Shown here: one piece after another, positions 18,915 to 27,354 of the stretch
Layout: each line of letters starts with the position of its first letter
Position numbering within the stretch: position 1 is the first letter of the stretch
Assembly: GCA_020621965.1 (NCBI GenBank)
Contig: JAHRYV010000003.1
Span: 1-64,000, forward strand
DNA length: 64,000 nucleotides
Origin: Curvibacter sp.
Lineage (GTDB): Bacteria > Pseudomonadota > Gammaproteobacteria > Burkholderiales > Burkholderiaceae_C
Direction: 5' to 3'
Position numbers and translations under genes: made by a program
Notes under the pieces: model-generated
Told to the model about the DNA's origin: nothing
The model's database searches: none
What the model saw: the letters and a program-made list of their open reading frames with translations, nothing else

Positions 18915-19985
18915 ATGCAGTTCACCGCTACCCAAAAACGCGCCGCAACCTGGTGCCTGATTGCCGCCTTGGCGATGCTGGCCCTGTGGTTGCTGGCGCC
19001 TGCGCTGACGCCTTTTGTGGTGGCGGCCGTGCTGGCCTATGTGTTGACGCCGGTGGTGGACCGGCTCGATCACCTGGGCCGGGGCAGGCTGCCGCGTGTG
19101 CTGGCGGTCCTGATCGTGGAGATCCTGTTCATCCTGATCCTCCTGTCGATTCTGTTGCTGGTGGTGCCGATCTTCGCCAAGGAGCTGCCTTTGCTGCGCG
19201 AGCAGCTGCCCCTGCTGGCCGACCGGGTCAACAGCTCGCTGAGCCCCTGGCTGGCCCAGTTTGGCGTCAAGGTGTCGCTGGACGGCAAAAGCCTCCAGGC
19301 CTTTGTCGTCAAGTACCTCAACGCCAATGCGGAAGATGCCTTGGGTTCGGTCCTGTCGTCGCTCAAGCTGGGCGGCAGCGTGGCGCTGGCGATCATCGGC
19401 AATGTCGTGCTGATACCCGTTGTGCTTTTTCTGTTGCTCAAGGACTGGGACCGCTTCGTCGCCCTTGCGGTTGAGCTGGTGCCGCCGAAGATGCGTGGCG
19501 CCTTCGACAGTTTCATCGAGGAAGCCGATCTGGTGCTCGGCCAATACCTGCGCGGCCAGTTGCTGGTGATGGGGGTGCTGGCGATCTATTTCAGTGTGGC
19601 GTTGGCCGTGTTCGGTTTTGACCTGGCCTTGCCGGTGGGGGTGTTCACCGGGCTGGCCTTTTTCATTCCCTATCTGGGCTTTGGCCTGGGGCTGCTGCTG
19701 GCGCTCATGGCCGGCATGCTGCAGTTCGGCGGCCTGTACGGCGTGCTGGTCGTCGCCGGCGTCTACGGCGCGGGGCAGCTGGTCGAGAGTTTCTACCTTA
19801 CGCCACGGCTGGTCGGCGAGCGCGTGGGGTTGCACCCGCTGGTCGTCATTTTTGCGCTGATGGCGTTCGGACAGGTGTTCGGTTTTGTGGGTTTGCTGAT
19901 TGCGCTGCCTGCCAGTGCCGTCCTGCTGGTGGCGATACGCCGCGTGCGAGCCAGCTACATGGCCAGCAAGTTGTACCAGAACTGA
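18915..19985 (+). CDS. AI-2E family (PerM-like) transporter
   Basis: A 356-residue inner-membrane protein with about eight hydrophobic segments, a cytosolic loop around 100-150 and the family end [19 protein letters not shown]-2E family members include TqsA and sodium/proton antiporter-like proteins; the function here is unproven. It is followed by hda after 16 bases, an arrangement conserved in beta-proteobacteria, so the two are likely one operon. Confidence 0.85.
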   Translation: MQFTATQKRAATWCLIAALAMLALWLLAPALTPFVVAAVLAYVLTPVVDRLDHLGRGRLPRVLAVLIVEILFILILLSILLLVVPIFAKELPLLREQLPLLADRVNSSLSPWLAQFGVKVSLDGKSLQAFVVKYLNANAEDALGSVLSSLKLGGSVALAIIGNVVLIPVVLFLLLKDWDRFVALAVELVPPKMRGAFDSFIEEADLVLGQYLRGQLLVMGVLAIYFSVALAVFGFDLALPVGVFTGLAFFIPYLGFGLGLLLALMAGMLQFGGLYGVLVVAGVYGAGQLVESFYLTPRLVGERVGLHPLVVIFALMAFGQVFGFVGLLIALPASAVLLVAIRRVRASYMASKLYQN

Positions 19986-20001
19986 ACATGGCGCCGCAAG
20001 C

Positions 20002-20688
20002 ATGAAACAGATCGCGCTGGACATCGGCCTGGGCAGCGGGCCGACGCTGGCCAATTTCATGGCTGGCCCCAACGAGGCGGTGCTGCGCCACCTGCAGTTG
20101 TGGGTGGGTGACGGCGCGAGTGCGGCCCTGCGCTCGCCGGTGCCGACCTACCTCTGGGGCCCGACGGGCAGCGGCAAGTCGCACCTGCTCAAGGCGGTGC
20201 GCGAAGCCCTGCGCGAGCAGGGGGCGACCGCTGGCTGGCTGGATGCGACCGTCGCCGAGCCACCGCCCTTCGACGAGCGCTGGGTCGCCGTGCTGCTGGA
20301 CGACGTGCACCGGTACACCGCGGTGCAGCAGCATGCGGCCTTCAACTGGTTCGTACATGCCCAGACCGGCCACCAGTGGGTGCTGGCCGCGGGCGAACTG
20401 GCGCCGGCCGGCCTGACCCTGCGCGAGGACCTGCGCACCCGCCTGGGCTGGGGCCACGTCTACGGCCTGCAGGTGCTGAGCGAGGCCGAGCGCCGCGCCG
20501 TGCTGCGCCAGGCGGCTGACGCGCGCGGCATCTTCCTGGGCGACGACGTGATGGACTTCATGCTGACGCGTTTTTCCCGCGACCTGGGTAGCCTGATGCA
20601 GTTGCTTGACCACCTGGACGGCTATGCCCTGCAGACCCAGCGCGCCATCACCATTCCGCTGATCAAGGCGATGCTGGAAGATGAGTAG
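20002..20688 (+). CDS. hda: DnaA regulatory inactivator Hda-like protein
   Basis: A 228-residue DnaA-like AAA+ protein without the DnaA DNA-binding domain, expected to stimulate ATP-DnaA hydrolysis with the sliding clamp (RIDA). Walker A is GPTGSGKSHLLKA near residue 52; the sensor region VLLDDVHRYT follows near 96; RDLGSLMQLLDHLDGYAL is in the lid. The N-terminus MKQIALDIG contains the short clamp-binding-type sequence expected in Hda. ATG at 20002 is chosen by homology; it starts 16 bases after the PerM-like stop. Confidence 0.88.
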   Translation: MKQIALDIGLGSGPTLANFMAGPNEAVLRHLQLWVGDGASAALRSPVPTYLWGPTGSGKSHLLKAVREALREQGATAGWLDATVAEPPPFDERWVAVLLDDVHRYTAVQQHAAFNWFVHAQTGHQWVLAAGELAPAGLTLREDLRTRLGWGHVYGLQVLSEAERRAVLRQAADARGIFLGDDVMDFMLTRFSRDLGSLMQLLDHLDGYALQTQRAITIPLIKAMLEDE

Positions 20689-20770
20689 CCCCCCTGAGCG
20701 GCTGGCGCCGCTTCCCCCGGAGGGGGACAACGCCAGTGGCCCGGCGAAGCCGGTTCCACGGCGTTCCCCG
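20689..20770. repeat. Dispersed intergenic repeat, copy A
   Basis: This starts at the hda stop and ends shortly before the HAD phosphatase gene. It contains a CCCCC-GG-AGGGGG hairpin and the core GCCAGTGGCCCGGCGAAGCC followed by GGTTCCACGGCGTT. The same architecture recurs at 33376-33473 and 36184-36270. Confidence 0.8.
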
Positions 20771-20820
20771 AATCAAACCCTGCGTGCCTGTGCTTCTGCG
20801 CACGAGGGGCCGTGACTGCT

Positions 20821-21495
20821 ATGACGAAAAAGACCAAACTGGCCCTGTTCGACCTGGACCACACCCTGTTGCCCATCGACTCGGACTACTCCTGGGGCAC
20901 CTTCACCACCACCATCGGCTGGACCGACCCGGTGGAGTTCGCGCGCCGCAACGACGAGTTTTATGCCCACTACCAGGCCGGCACGCTGGACGTGCACGAC
21001 TATGTGCGCTTCGCGACGGAAGCGGTGCGCCGGCGTGGCCCGCAGGAGGCGCAGGCTGCGCGCGAGCGTTTCATGCGCGAGGTGATCGCGCCGGCCATCC
21101 GGCCACAGGCCCTGGACCTGGTGCGCCGGCACCGGGAAGCCGGCGACGAGGTGCTGATCATCACGGCCACCAACGAGTTCGTCACCCGCCCCATCGCCGA
21201 CGTCTTCGGTGTGCAGCAGCTGATCGCGGTCGAGCTCGCGCGCGACGCCGATGGCTGGATCACTGGCGAGATCCGGGGCACGCCGTCCTTCCGGGAAGGC
21301 AAGGTGCGGCGCTTCGGTGAATGGCTGGCGGCACGCCAGCTGGCGCGCGAGCAGGCCGAAGTGACTTTTTACTCGGATTCGATCAACGACCTGCCGCTGA
21401 TGGACAATGCGGACTATCCGGTGGCCACCAACCCCGACGACCGCCTGCGCGCCCTGGCCCAGGAGCGCGGCTGGCGGGTGCTGGATCTCTTCTAG
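20821..21495 (+). CDS. HAD-IB family phosphatase (SerB-like)
   Basis: A 224-residue haloacid-dehalogenase hydrolase. Motif I is LALFDLDHTLLPIDSD with nucleophile Asp in the first ten residues; motif II LIITATNEFVT near 115; motif III/IV FYSDSINDLPLM near 185. Similar to SerB/CicA-type phosphatases; the substrate is probably a small phosphomonoester such as phosphoserine or histidinol phosphate, but cannot be assigned. Start is ATG 20821; an in-frame GTG at 20812 is possible. It lies between hda and pcnB, separated from hda by repeat copy A. Confidence 0.82.
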   Translation: MTKKTKLALFDLDHTLLPIDSDYSWGTFTTTIGWTDPVEFARRNDEFYAHYQAGTLDVHDYVRFATEAVRRRGPQEAQAARERFMREVIAPAIRPQALDLVRRHREAGDEVLIITATNEFVTRPIADVFGVQQLIAVELARDADGWITGEIRGTPSFREGKVRRFGEWLAARQLAREQAEVTFYSDSINDLPLMDNADYPVATNPDDRLRALAQERGWRVLDLF

Positions 21496-21541
21496 CCAGT
21501 TGAGGACAGAACTGACGGTCTGTCCCGCGAGAAACGAACCA

Positions 21542-23104
21542 ATGATCAAGAAAATCATCAACAAGCTGCTGGGCAAGGCCAACGCCGCCCCGCCCGCCTT
21601 CGGCAAGCGCCGCGAATTCGGCTCGGCCGAGCACGGCATCGACCCCACGCTGGTCGACAAGCGCGCCCTGGACGTGGTGCACACGCTCAAGGACGCCGGT
21701 TACGAGGCCTATATCGTGGGTGGCGCCGTGCGCGACCTGCTGGTCGGCCTGCGCCCCAAGGACTTCGACGTCGCTACCGACGCCACGCCCGAGCAGGTCA
21801 AGGGCCTGTTCCGGCGTGCCTTCATCATCGGGCGGCGCTTTCGTATCGTGCACGTGGTCTACGGCCGCGGCCGCGAGCATGAGGTGATCGAGGTCTCCAC
21901 CTTCCGCGCCTACATGGACAACGCCGCGGCCGAGCAGGTGGCCGGCAACGAGCGCACCAGCAAGAGCGAGCTTGCGGGCATGAAACACGCGGTGGATTCC
22001 AGCGGCCGCGTGCTGCGCGACAACGTCTGGGGTCCGCAGGACGAGGACGCGACCCGGCGCGACTTCACCATCAACGCCATGTACTACGACCCGGAAACGC
22101 AGGTCGTGGTCGACTACCACGGCGGCATCGCGGACGCGAAGAAACGCGTGCTGCGCATGATCGGCGACCCGGCGGCGCGTTACCGCGAAGATCCGGTGCG
22201 CATCATCCGCGCCGTGCGTTTTGCCGCCAAGCTCAGCCCGCTGGGCTTCAAGCTGGAGCCCAAGACCGCCAAGCCGCTGGTCGAGATGCGGGACCTGCTG
22301 GCCGACGTGCCGCAAAGCCGCCTGTTCGACGAAATGCTCAAGCTGCTGCAGACCGGCCACGCGCTGGCCACCGTCGAGCAGCTGGTGAAACTGGGCCTGG
22401 CGCGCGGCATCTACCCGCTGCTGGACCTGGTGGTGGAGCGTGCCGCCGAGCCCTTCGTGCGCGCCGCGCTGGAAGACACCGACCGCCGCGTCGGCGAGGG
22501 CAAGCCGGTGGCGCCGAGTTTCCTGCTGGCCTGCGTGCTCTGGTCCGACGTGCGCGACGGTTGGGCCCAGCGCATCCGGCAGCGCCAGCACGCGCATCCG
22601 GCCCTGCAGGAGGCAATCGACGATGTCTTCAACGCCCGCATCGGGGATGTGTCCGGCCGCGGCAAGCTGGCCGCCGACATGCGCGAGATCTGGATGATGC
22701 AGCCGCGCTTCGACAAGCGCGTGGGCAGCACACCCTTCGGCCTGGTGGATTCGCCGCGCTTCCGCGCCGGTTTCGACTTCATGCGGCTGCGCGCCGACAT
22801 CGGCGAGATCGACGAGGCGCTGGCCGAGTGGTGGCAGGAGTTCAGCACCGCCGACGACAACCTGCGCCAGGATCTGGTGGACCAGGTGCGCGAGGAGCAG
22901 GCCCGCCAGCGGGCCAAGGCGCCGCGTGCCCAGCCGCGGACGGCGGGCGAGCGCACGAGCAGCGCCGAGCACACGCCGGCCCCGCGCGAGCCGCAGGCCG
23001 AGGAGGCTCCCGCCGACGAAGGCGCGGCACCGAAGAAACGCCGTCGGCGGCGGCGCTCGGGGGCCAAGAGGTCCGGCGACGCCGCGCCGGACGCGGGCGA
23101 GTGA
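21542..23104 (+). CDS. pcnB: Poly(A) polymerase I (polynucleotide adenylyltransferase)
   Basis: A 520-residue class II nucleotidyltransferase that adds 3' poly(A) tails to RNA, promoting decay. The catalytic region reads YIVGGAVRDLLVGLRPKDFDVATDATPEQV (key GGAVRD and DFDVATD), then RRDFTINAMYYDP and RYREDPVRIIRAVRFAAKL. The C-terminal 70 residues are Arg/Lys/Ala-rich (KKRRRRRRSGAKRSG), typical of PcnB and fitting RNA binding. ATG at 21542 is chosen; upstream frame continues without similarity. Its stop overlaps the folK ATG by one base, the usual pcnB-folK operon. Confidence 0.93.
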   Translation: MIKKIINKLLGKANAAPPAFGKRREFGSAEHGIDPTLVDKRALDVVHTLKDAGYEAYIVGGAVRDLLVGLRPKDFDVATDATPEQVKGLFRRAFIIGRRFRIVHVVYGRGREHEVIEVSTFRAYMDNAAAEQVAGNERTSKSELAGMKHAVDSSGRVLRDNVWGPQDEDATRRDFTINAMYYDPETQVVVDYHGGIADAKKRVLRMIGDPAARYREDPVRIIRAVRFAAKLSPLGFKLEPKTAKPLVEMRDLLADVPQSRLFDEMLKLLQTGHALATVEQLVKLGLARGIYPLLDLVVERAAEPFVRAALEDTDRRVGEGKPVAPSFLLACVLWSDVRDGWAQRIRQRQHAHPALQEAIDDVFNARIGDVSGRGKLAADMREIWMMQPRFDKRVGSTPFGLVDSPRFRAGFDFMRLRADIGEIDEALAEWWQEFSTADDNLRQDLVDQVREEQARQRAKAPRAQPRTAGERTSSAEHTPAPREPQAEEAPADEGAAPKKRRRRRRSGAKRSGDAAPDAGE

Positions 23105-23580
23105 TGGCGGCAGCGCGCGAGCCGGTGACGGCTTTTGTCGCGCTGGGCGCCAATCTGGGTGATGCCCGTGCCGCTGTCGCGCAAGCGCTGCGGGATCTGG
23201 GGACGCTGCCGCAGACGCAACTGCTGCGGGCCTCCTCGCTCTACCGCAGCGCGCCGGTGGATTCCTCCGGGCCCGACTACATCAACGCCGTGGCGGAATT
23301 GCGCACCGGCCTTGCCCCGCACGCGCTGTTGACGGCCTTGCAGGGGCTGGAGCAGGCCGCCGGCCGCGAGCGGCCCTGGCGCAATGCGCCGCGCACGCTG
23401 GACCTGGACCTGCTGCTGTATGACGAACTCACGCTCGACGAGCCGCAGCTGACCCTGCCGCATCCGCGCATGGCCCAGCGCGCCTTTGTGCTGCTGCCGC
23501 TGGCCGAGATCGCCCCGGCCCGGGTCACGGCGGCGCAGTTGCAGGCGGTGGCCGACCAGGCGATCAGCCGGCTGTCCTGA
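23104..23580 (+). CDS. folK: 2-amino-4-hydroxy-6-hydroxymethyldihydropteridine pyrophosphokinase
   Basis: A 158-residue HPPK that transfers pyrophosphate from ATP to the pterin in folate synthesis. It shows AFVALGANLGDARA, the RPWRNAPRTLDLDLLLYD signature with the metal-binding DLD, and LPHPRMAQRAFVLLPLAEIAP. The ATG at 23104 overlaps the pcnB TGA (TGATG), giving translational coupling. Normal family length. It converges on ridA. Confidence 0.94.
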   Translation: MAAAREPVTAFVALGANLGDARAAVAQALRDLGTLPQTQLLRASSLYRSAPVDSSGPDYINAVAELRTGLAPHALLTALQGLEQAAGRERPWRNAPRTLDLDLLLYDELTLDEPQLTLPHPRMAQRAFVLLPLAEIAPARVTAAQLQAVADQAISRLS

Positions 23581-23595
23581 AGCGCCGGGGCTGTC

Positions 23596-24051
23596 TCAGC
23601 CGATCTCGGCGATCAGCTCGATCTCGACACAGGCGCCCAGCGGGATCTGGGCCACGCCAAAGGCGCTGCGGGCATGTGCACCCCGGTCGCCAAACACCTC
23701 GCCCAGCAGCTCGCTGGCCCCATTGGTGACCAGGTGGTGCTCGGTGAAATCGGGGCTGGAGTTGACCAGTGACATGAGCTTGACGATGCGCTGGACGCGG
23801 CTGAGATCGCCCACCGCGGCCTGCAGCGTGCCCATGAGGTCGATGGCCACGGCGCGCGCGGCGGCCTTGCCTTCCTCGGTCGTCAGGGTCTTGCCAAACT
23901 GGCCGACCCAGGGTTTGCCGTCCTTCTTGGCGATGTGACCGCTGAGAAAGACCAGATTGCCGGTCTGCACATAGGGCACGTAGGCGGCCGCGGGCGTGGC
24001 CACCGGGGGCAGGGTGATGCCCAGTTGTTTCAATTTGTCATGCACGTTCAT
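23596..24051 (-). CDS. RidA-family protein (YjgF/chorismate-mutase-like)
   Basis: A 151-residue RidA-superfamily protein, longer than the classical 130-residue RidA. It has TGNLVFLSGHIAKKDGKPWVG and AVAIDLMGTLQAAVGDLSRV, typical of the 'YjgF/chorismate mutase-like' subfamily. RidA proper removes reactive enamines from PLP enzymes; whether this subfamily does so is unknown because the conserved catalytic Arg region is not obvious. It is divergent from the transglutaminase gene, with a perfect 14-bp palindrome in the spacer. Confidence 0.85.
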   Translation of the reverse strand: MNVHDKLKQLGITLPPVATPAAAYVPYVQTGNLVFLSGHIAKKDGKPWVGQFGKTLTTEEGKAAARAVAIDLMGTLQAAVGDLSRVQRIVKLMSLVNSSPDFTEHHLVTNGASELLGEVFGDRGAHARSAFGVAQIPLGACVEIELIAEIG

Positions 24052-24087
24052 GAGGGGCTCCTGTTCCAGGTCTGAGTGTCAGCAAAG

Positions 24088-24101
24088 CCGACAATTGTCG
24101 G
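24088..24101. promoter_or_regulatory. Perfect 14-bp palindrome between ridA and tgpA-like gene
   Basis: CCGACAATTGTCGG is an exact palindrome in the 90-base divergent spacer, next to GGTATTGTTG, which could be a -10 on either strand. It may be an operator shared by the two genes. Confidence 0.35.
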
Positions 24102-24141
24102 GTATTGTTGCGGCGGGCCTCGGGCCCGGAATTTATCGTTG

Positions 24142-26169
24142 ATGACCAATCCGTTCGAGAACCTGCCGCGCGACAGCCGCGACACCCTGTTCCTGTTGGC
24201 CGTGATCGCCTGGGTGCTGCTGCCGCACCTCGGCCATCTGCCCTGGTGGTGCAGCGCGTTGGCCGCGGCCATGCTGGCCTGGCGCGGCTGGCTGGCCTTC
24301 ACGCTGCGACCGCTGCCGGGGCGCTGGGTGCTGCTGGCCTGCCTGCTGCTGACGGTGGCGGCGACCTGGGCCACGCACCGCACCCTGCTCGGGCGCGATG
24401 CCGGGGTGACGCTGACCGTGGTGCTGCTGGCGCTCAAGACCCTGGAGCTGCGCGCACGGCGCGACGCCTTTGTGGTGTTCTTCCTCGGCTTCTTCACGAT
24501 GCTGACCAATTTTTTCTACTCGCAGTCGCTGCTGACCGCCGCGGCCATGCTGCTGGGTCTGATGGGCCTGTTGACCGCGCTGGTCAATAGCCACATGCCG
24601 GCGGGCCGGCCCTCGCTGTGGCAGTCGGCGCGCATGGCCACGCGCATGACGCTGCTGGGCGCGCCCATCATGGTGTTGCTGTTCGTGCTGTTTCCGCGCC
24701 TGGCGCCGCTGTGGGGGACGCCGGGTGACGCCATGAGCGGGCGTAGCGGCTTGTCCGGGCAGATGCGGGTCGGAAGTATCGCCAGCCTGGCGCTGGACGA
24801 GAGCATCGCCATGCGCGTGCGTTTCGAGAACAACGAGGTGCCGCCGGAAGGGACCCTGTATTTTCGCGGCCCCGTTCTTTCCACTTTCGATGGCCGGGAA
24901 TGGAGCCCGCTGCAGTCCACTTTCGTGCCGTCGCAGCAAGCACGCGCCGAGCTGCAGGTCAGCGGCGAGCCGGTGCGGTACGAGGTGACGCTGGAGCCGC
25001 ACAACCGGCCCTGGCTGCTGACCTTGGACGCCACCGCTGTTGCCCCGGTGCTGCCGGGTGACCTGGCGGCGCGCATGAGCGAGGACTTGCAGTGGCGTGC
25101 CAGCGGGCCCGTCAACGACCTGCTGCGTTACCGCGCGCAGAGCCATACCGAATTCCGTCACGGCCCCCAGCGCATGGTGGCCAGCCTGAGCGACTACCTG
25201 AACCTGCCGCCGGGCTACGACCCGCGCACCCGGCAGTGGGCCGAGGAATTGCGGCGCGAGTTCGCCCGTGATTCCGTCGCGCTGATCGAACGCGTCCTGC
25301 AGCAGTTGCGTACGGGCGGCTACCGCTACACCTTGGAGCCCGGCGAGTTCGGCCAGCACACCGCCGACGAGTTCTGGTTCGATCGCAAAGAAGGCTTCTG
25401 CGAGCACATGGCTTCGTCTTTCGCCGTGCTCATGCGCGCGGCGGGCATCCCGGCGCGTGTCGTCACCGGCTACCAGGGTGGCGAGCGCAACACCGTGGAC
25501 AACTACTGGGTGGTGCGCCAGAGTGATGCCCACGCCTGGACCGAGGTCTGGCTGGCGGGACAGGGCTGGCGGCGTGTGGACCCGACGGGAGCCGCCGCTC
25601 CCGGACGGATCGGCCTCCTGCGGCGCCTGCCGGCGCCGCGCGGCGTGATCGCGACAGCGGTGGGCAATGCGGTCGGTGACCTGGTCAGCCCCAACCTCGT
25701 GCAGAGCGTGCGGGCCGTATGGGAGGCCGTCAACAACGCCTGGAACCAGAAGATCCTCAACTACACGCAGAGCCGCCAGCTCAACCTCCTGCGCGCGCTC
25801 GGGTTCGAGTCGCCGAGCTGGGAAGACCTGGGCATGCTGCTGCTGGGCGCGCTCGTGCTGGCCAGCTTGGCCGGTGCGCTCTGGACCCGCTGGGAGCGCC
25901 GGCGTCACGATCCCTGGTTGCGTCTGCTCGAACGCGTGCGGCGCGAGCTGCAGCGCGCCGGCCTGACGCTGGGCGCGGGTGTGACACCGCGCGAAATGGG
26001 CAGCCGGCTGGCGCAGACGCGTGATCCGCAGGACAATCGGGTGCAGGCCATCCAGGCCTGGTTGCAGCGTTTCGAGCAGCTGCGCTACGCCCAGCGCGGT
26101 GACCGTAGCGCCGCCGCCGATCTGGCCGCGCTGCGCCGCGAACTGAAAGAACTGAGCTGGCCCACGTGA
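24142..26169 (+). CDS. TgpA-type transglutaminase membrane protein (DUF3488)
   Basis: A 675-residue protein. The first 200 residues carry about six membrane segments (DUF3488). A periplasmic transglutaminase-like domain follows, with the catalytic Cys in FDRKEGFCEHMASSFAV, His in SDAHAWTEVW and Asp in GWRRVDPTGA, in normal order. One more membrane segment lies near 575, then a cytoplasmic tail (DUF4129-like). Related TgpA is essential in Pseudomonas aeruginosa, with a suspected role in cell-wall metabolism. In many genomes this gene sits next to MoxR and DUF58; here they are 6 kb away. Its stop overlaps the mltB GTG. Confidence 0.88.
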   Translation: MTNPFENLPRDSRDTLFLLAVIAWVLLPHLGHLPWWCSALAAAMLAWRGWLAFTLRPLPGRWVLLACLLLTVAATWATHRTLLGRDAGVTLTVVLLALKTLELRARRDAFVVFFLGFFTMLTNFFYSQSLLTAAAMLLGLMGLLTALVNSHMPAGRPSLWQSARMATRMTLLGAPIMVLLFVLFPRLAPLWGTPGDAMSGRSGLSGQMRVGSIASLALDESIAMRVRFENNEVPPEGTLYFRGPVLSTFDGREWSPLQSTFVPSQQARAELQVSGEPVRYEVTLEPHNRPWLLTLDATAVAPVLPGDLAARMSEDLQWRASGPVNDLLRYRAQSHTEFRHGPQRMVASLSDYLNLPPGYDPRTRQWAEELRREFARDSVALIERVLQQLRTGGYRYTLEPGEFGQHTADEFWFDRKEGFCEHMASSFAVLMRAAGIPARVVTGYQGGERNTVDNYWVVRQSDAHAWTEVWLAGQGWRRVDPTGAAAPGRIGLLRRLPAPRGVIATAVGNAVGDLVSPNLVQSVRAVWEAVNNAWNQKILNYTQSRQLNLLRALGFESPSWEDLGMLLLGALVLASLAGALWTRWERRRHDPWLRLLERVRRELQRAGLTLGAGVTPREMGSRLAQTRDPQDNRVQAIQAWLQRFEQLRYAQRGDRSAAADLAALRRELKELSWPT

Positions 26170-27353
26170 GCACACGATATTTGCCGACCACCACGCTGCT
26201 GGCGTGCCTGGTCCTGTTGCTGGCCAGCCAGCTGCCGACCCAGGCCGCGGCCAAGCAACCCCGGCTCAAGCGCGTGCAGGACAGCACGCCCCAACTGATC
26301 GAGGGCAGCGGCCCGGCCTACGCCACACGCCCCGAGGCCATGGCCCTGGCCGACGAGATCGCCGAGCGTCATGGCCTGGACCGGCGCTGGGTCCGCCGCA
26401 CGCTGGGCCGGGCCCGGCCGCTGCCGGCGGCGGCGGTGGCGCGGCTGGTCGTCCCGCCGCCGGTGAGCACGGCCAAGAACTGGCAGCAGTACCGCAGAAA
26501 CTTTCTGGAGACCGAGCGTGTCCAGGCCGGGGTGGCGTTCTGGCAGGCCCACCGCGAGACGCTGGAGCGTGCCAGCAGCACCTACGGTGTGCCGGCCGAG
26601 CTCATCGTCGGCATCATCGGCGTGGAGACCTACTACGGCCGCCAGCTGGGGCGCTACCGCGTGCTCGACGCCCTGGCCACCCTGTCCTTCGATTTCCCGC
26701 AAGAGCATCCGCGCGCGGCGCAGCGCAGTGCCTTCTTTCGCGGCGAACTGGGGGAGTTCCTGAGCCAGTGGCACCGTGCCGGTCTGGATCCGTTCAAGGC
26801 CCGGGGCAGCTTTGCCGGCGCCATGGGCATCCCGCAGTTCATGCCCTCAAGCTGGGCCAAGTACGCGGTCGACTTCGACGGCGACGGCCGGGTCGACCTG
26901 ATCGACAGCACGGCCGATGCCATCGGCTCGGTTGCGCACTACTTCAAGTCCTTCAACTGGCAACCCGGCATGCCCACCCATTACGCGGTGGACTTCGACT
27001 ACGAGCGGCTGGACATGCCGACCCTGCTGGCGCCGGACATCAAGCCGACCTTCCCGGTCGATCACTTCACGGCCAAGGGCGTCGTGCTGGGAGCGGCCGG
27101 CCGGCAGCATGCCGGTCCGCTGGCGCTGGTGGAGCTGCTCAATGGCGACTACTCGCCCAGCTACGTGGCCGGCACCGAAAACTTCTATGCCGTCACCCGC
27201 TACAACTGGAGCAGCTACTACGCGCTGGCCGTGATCGAGCTAGGACGGGCCGTGGCGGCAGCCCTGCCCGCGCCCCCGGTCCAAGGCGACACCCCGCCGC
27301 CGGCGGCCGCGTGCGCCGCAGCTTCGCCCTCATCTCCGCCAGACTGCCGCTAG
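26166..27353 (+). CDS. mltB: Lytic murein transglycosylase B
   Basis: A 395-residue exported lytic transglycosylase of family 3. The signal peptide occupies about 1-28 and ends near QAAA. The catalytic Glu154 is in IIGVETYYGRQLGRY; FAGAMGIPQFMPSSW and VDFDGDGRVDLIDSTADAIGSV are the classic MltB motifs. No lipobox Cys is seen, so it is probably soluble or N-terminally anchored. A GTG start at 26166 overlaps the stop of the upstream gene (GTGA). It converges on comEC with one base between stops. Confidence 0.92.
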   Translation: MSTRYLPTTTLLACLVLLLASQLPTQAAAKQPRLKRVQDSTPQLIEGSGPAYATRPEAMALADEIAERHGLDRRWVRRTLGRARPLPAAAVARLVVPPPVSTAKNWQQYRRNFLETERVQAGVAFWQAHRETLERASSTYGVPAELIVGIIGVETYYGRQLGRYRVLDALATLSFDFPQEHPRAAQRSAFFRGELGEFLSQWHRAGLDPFKARGSFAGAMGIPQFMPSSWAKYAVDFDGDGRVDLIDSTADAIGSVAHYFKSFNWQPGMPTHYAVDFDYERLDMPTLLAPDIKPTFPVDHFTAKGVVLGAAGRQHAGPLALVELLNGDYSPSYVAGTENFYAVTRYNWSSYYALAVIELGRAVAAALPAPPVQGDTPPPAAACAAASPSSPPDCR

Positions 27354-27354
27354 C

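Noticed and set aside
20812-20820. GTG at 20812 as start of the HAD phosphatase
   Set aside because: The ATG at 20821 lies closer to the family's usual N-terminus and is at a better distance from GAGGGG; not excluded.
8616-24090. A 14-base match (TGTCAGCAAAGCCG) in the leaders of rpsT and ridA
   Set aside because: An exact 14-mer can easily recur by chance in 64 kb, and no further similarity was found apart from AT-rich -10-like bases.
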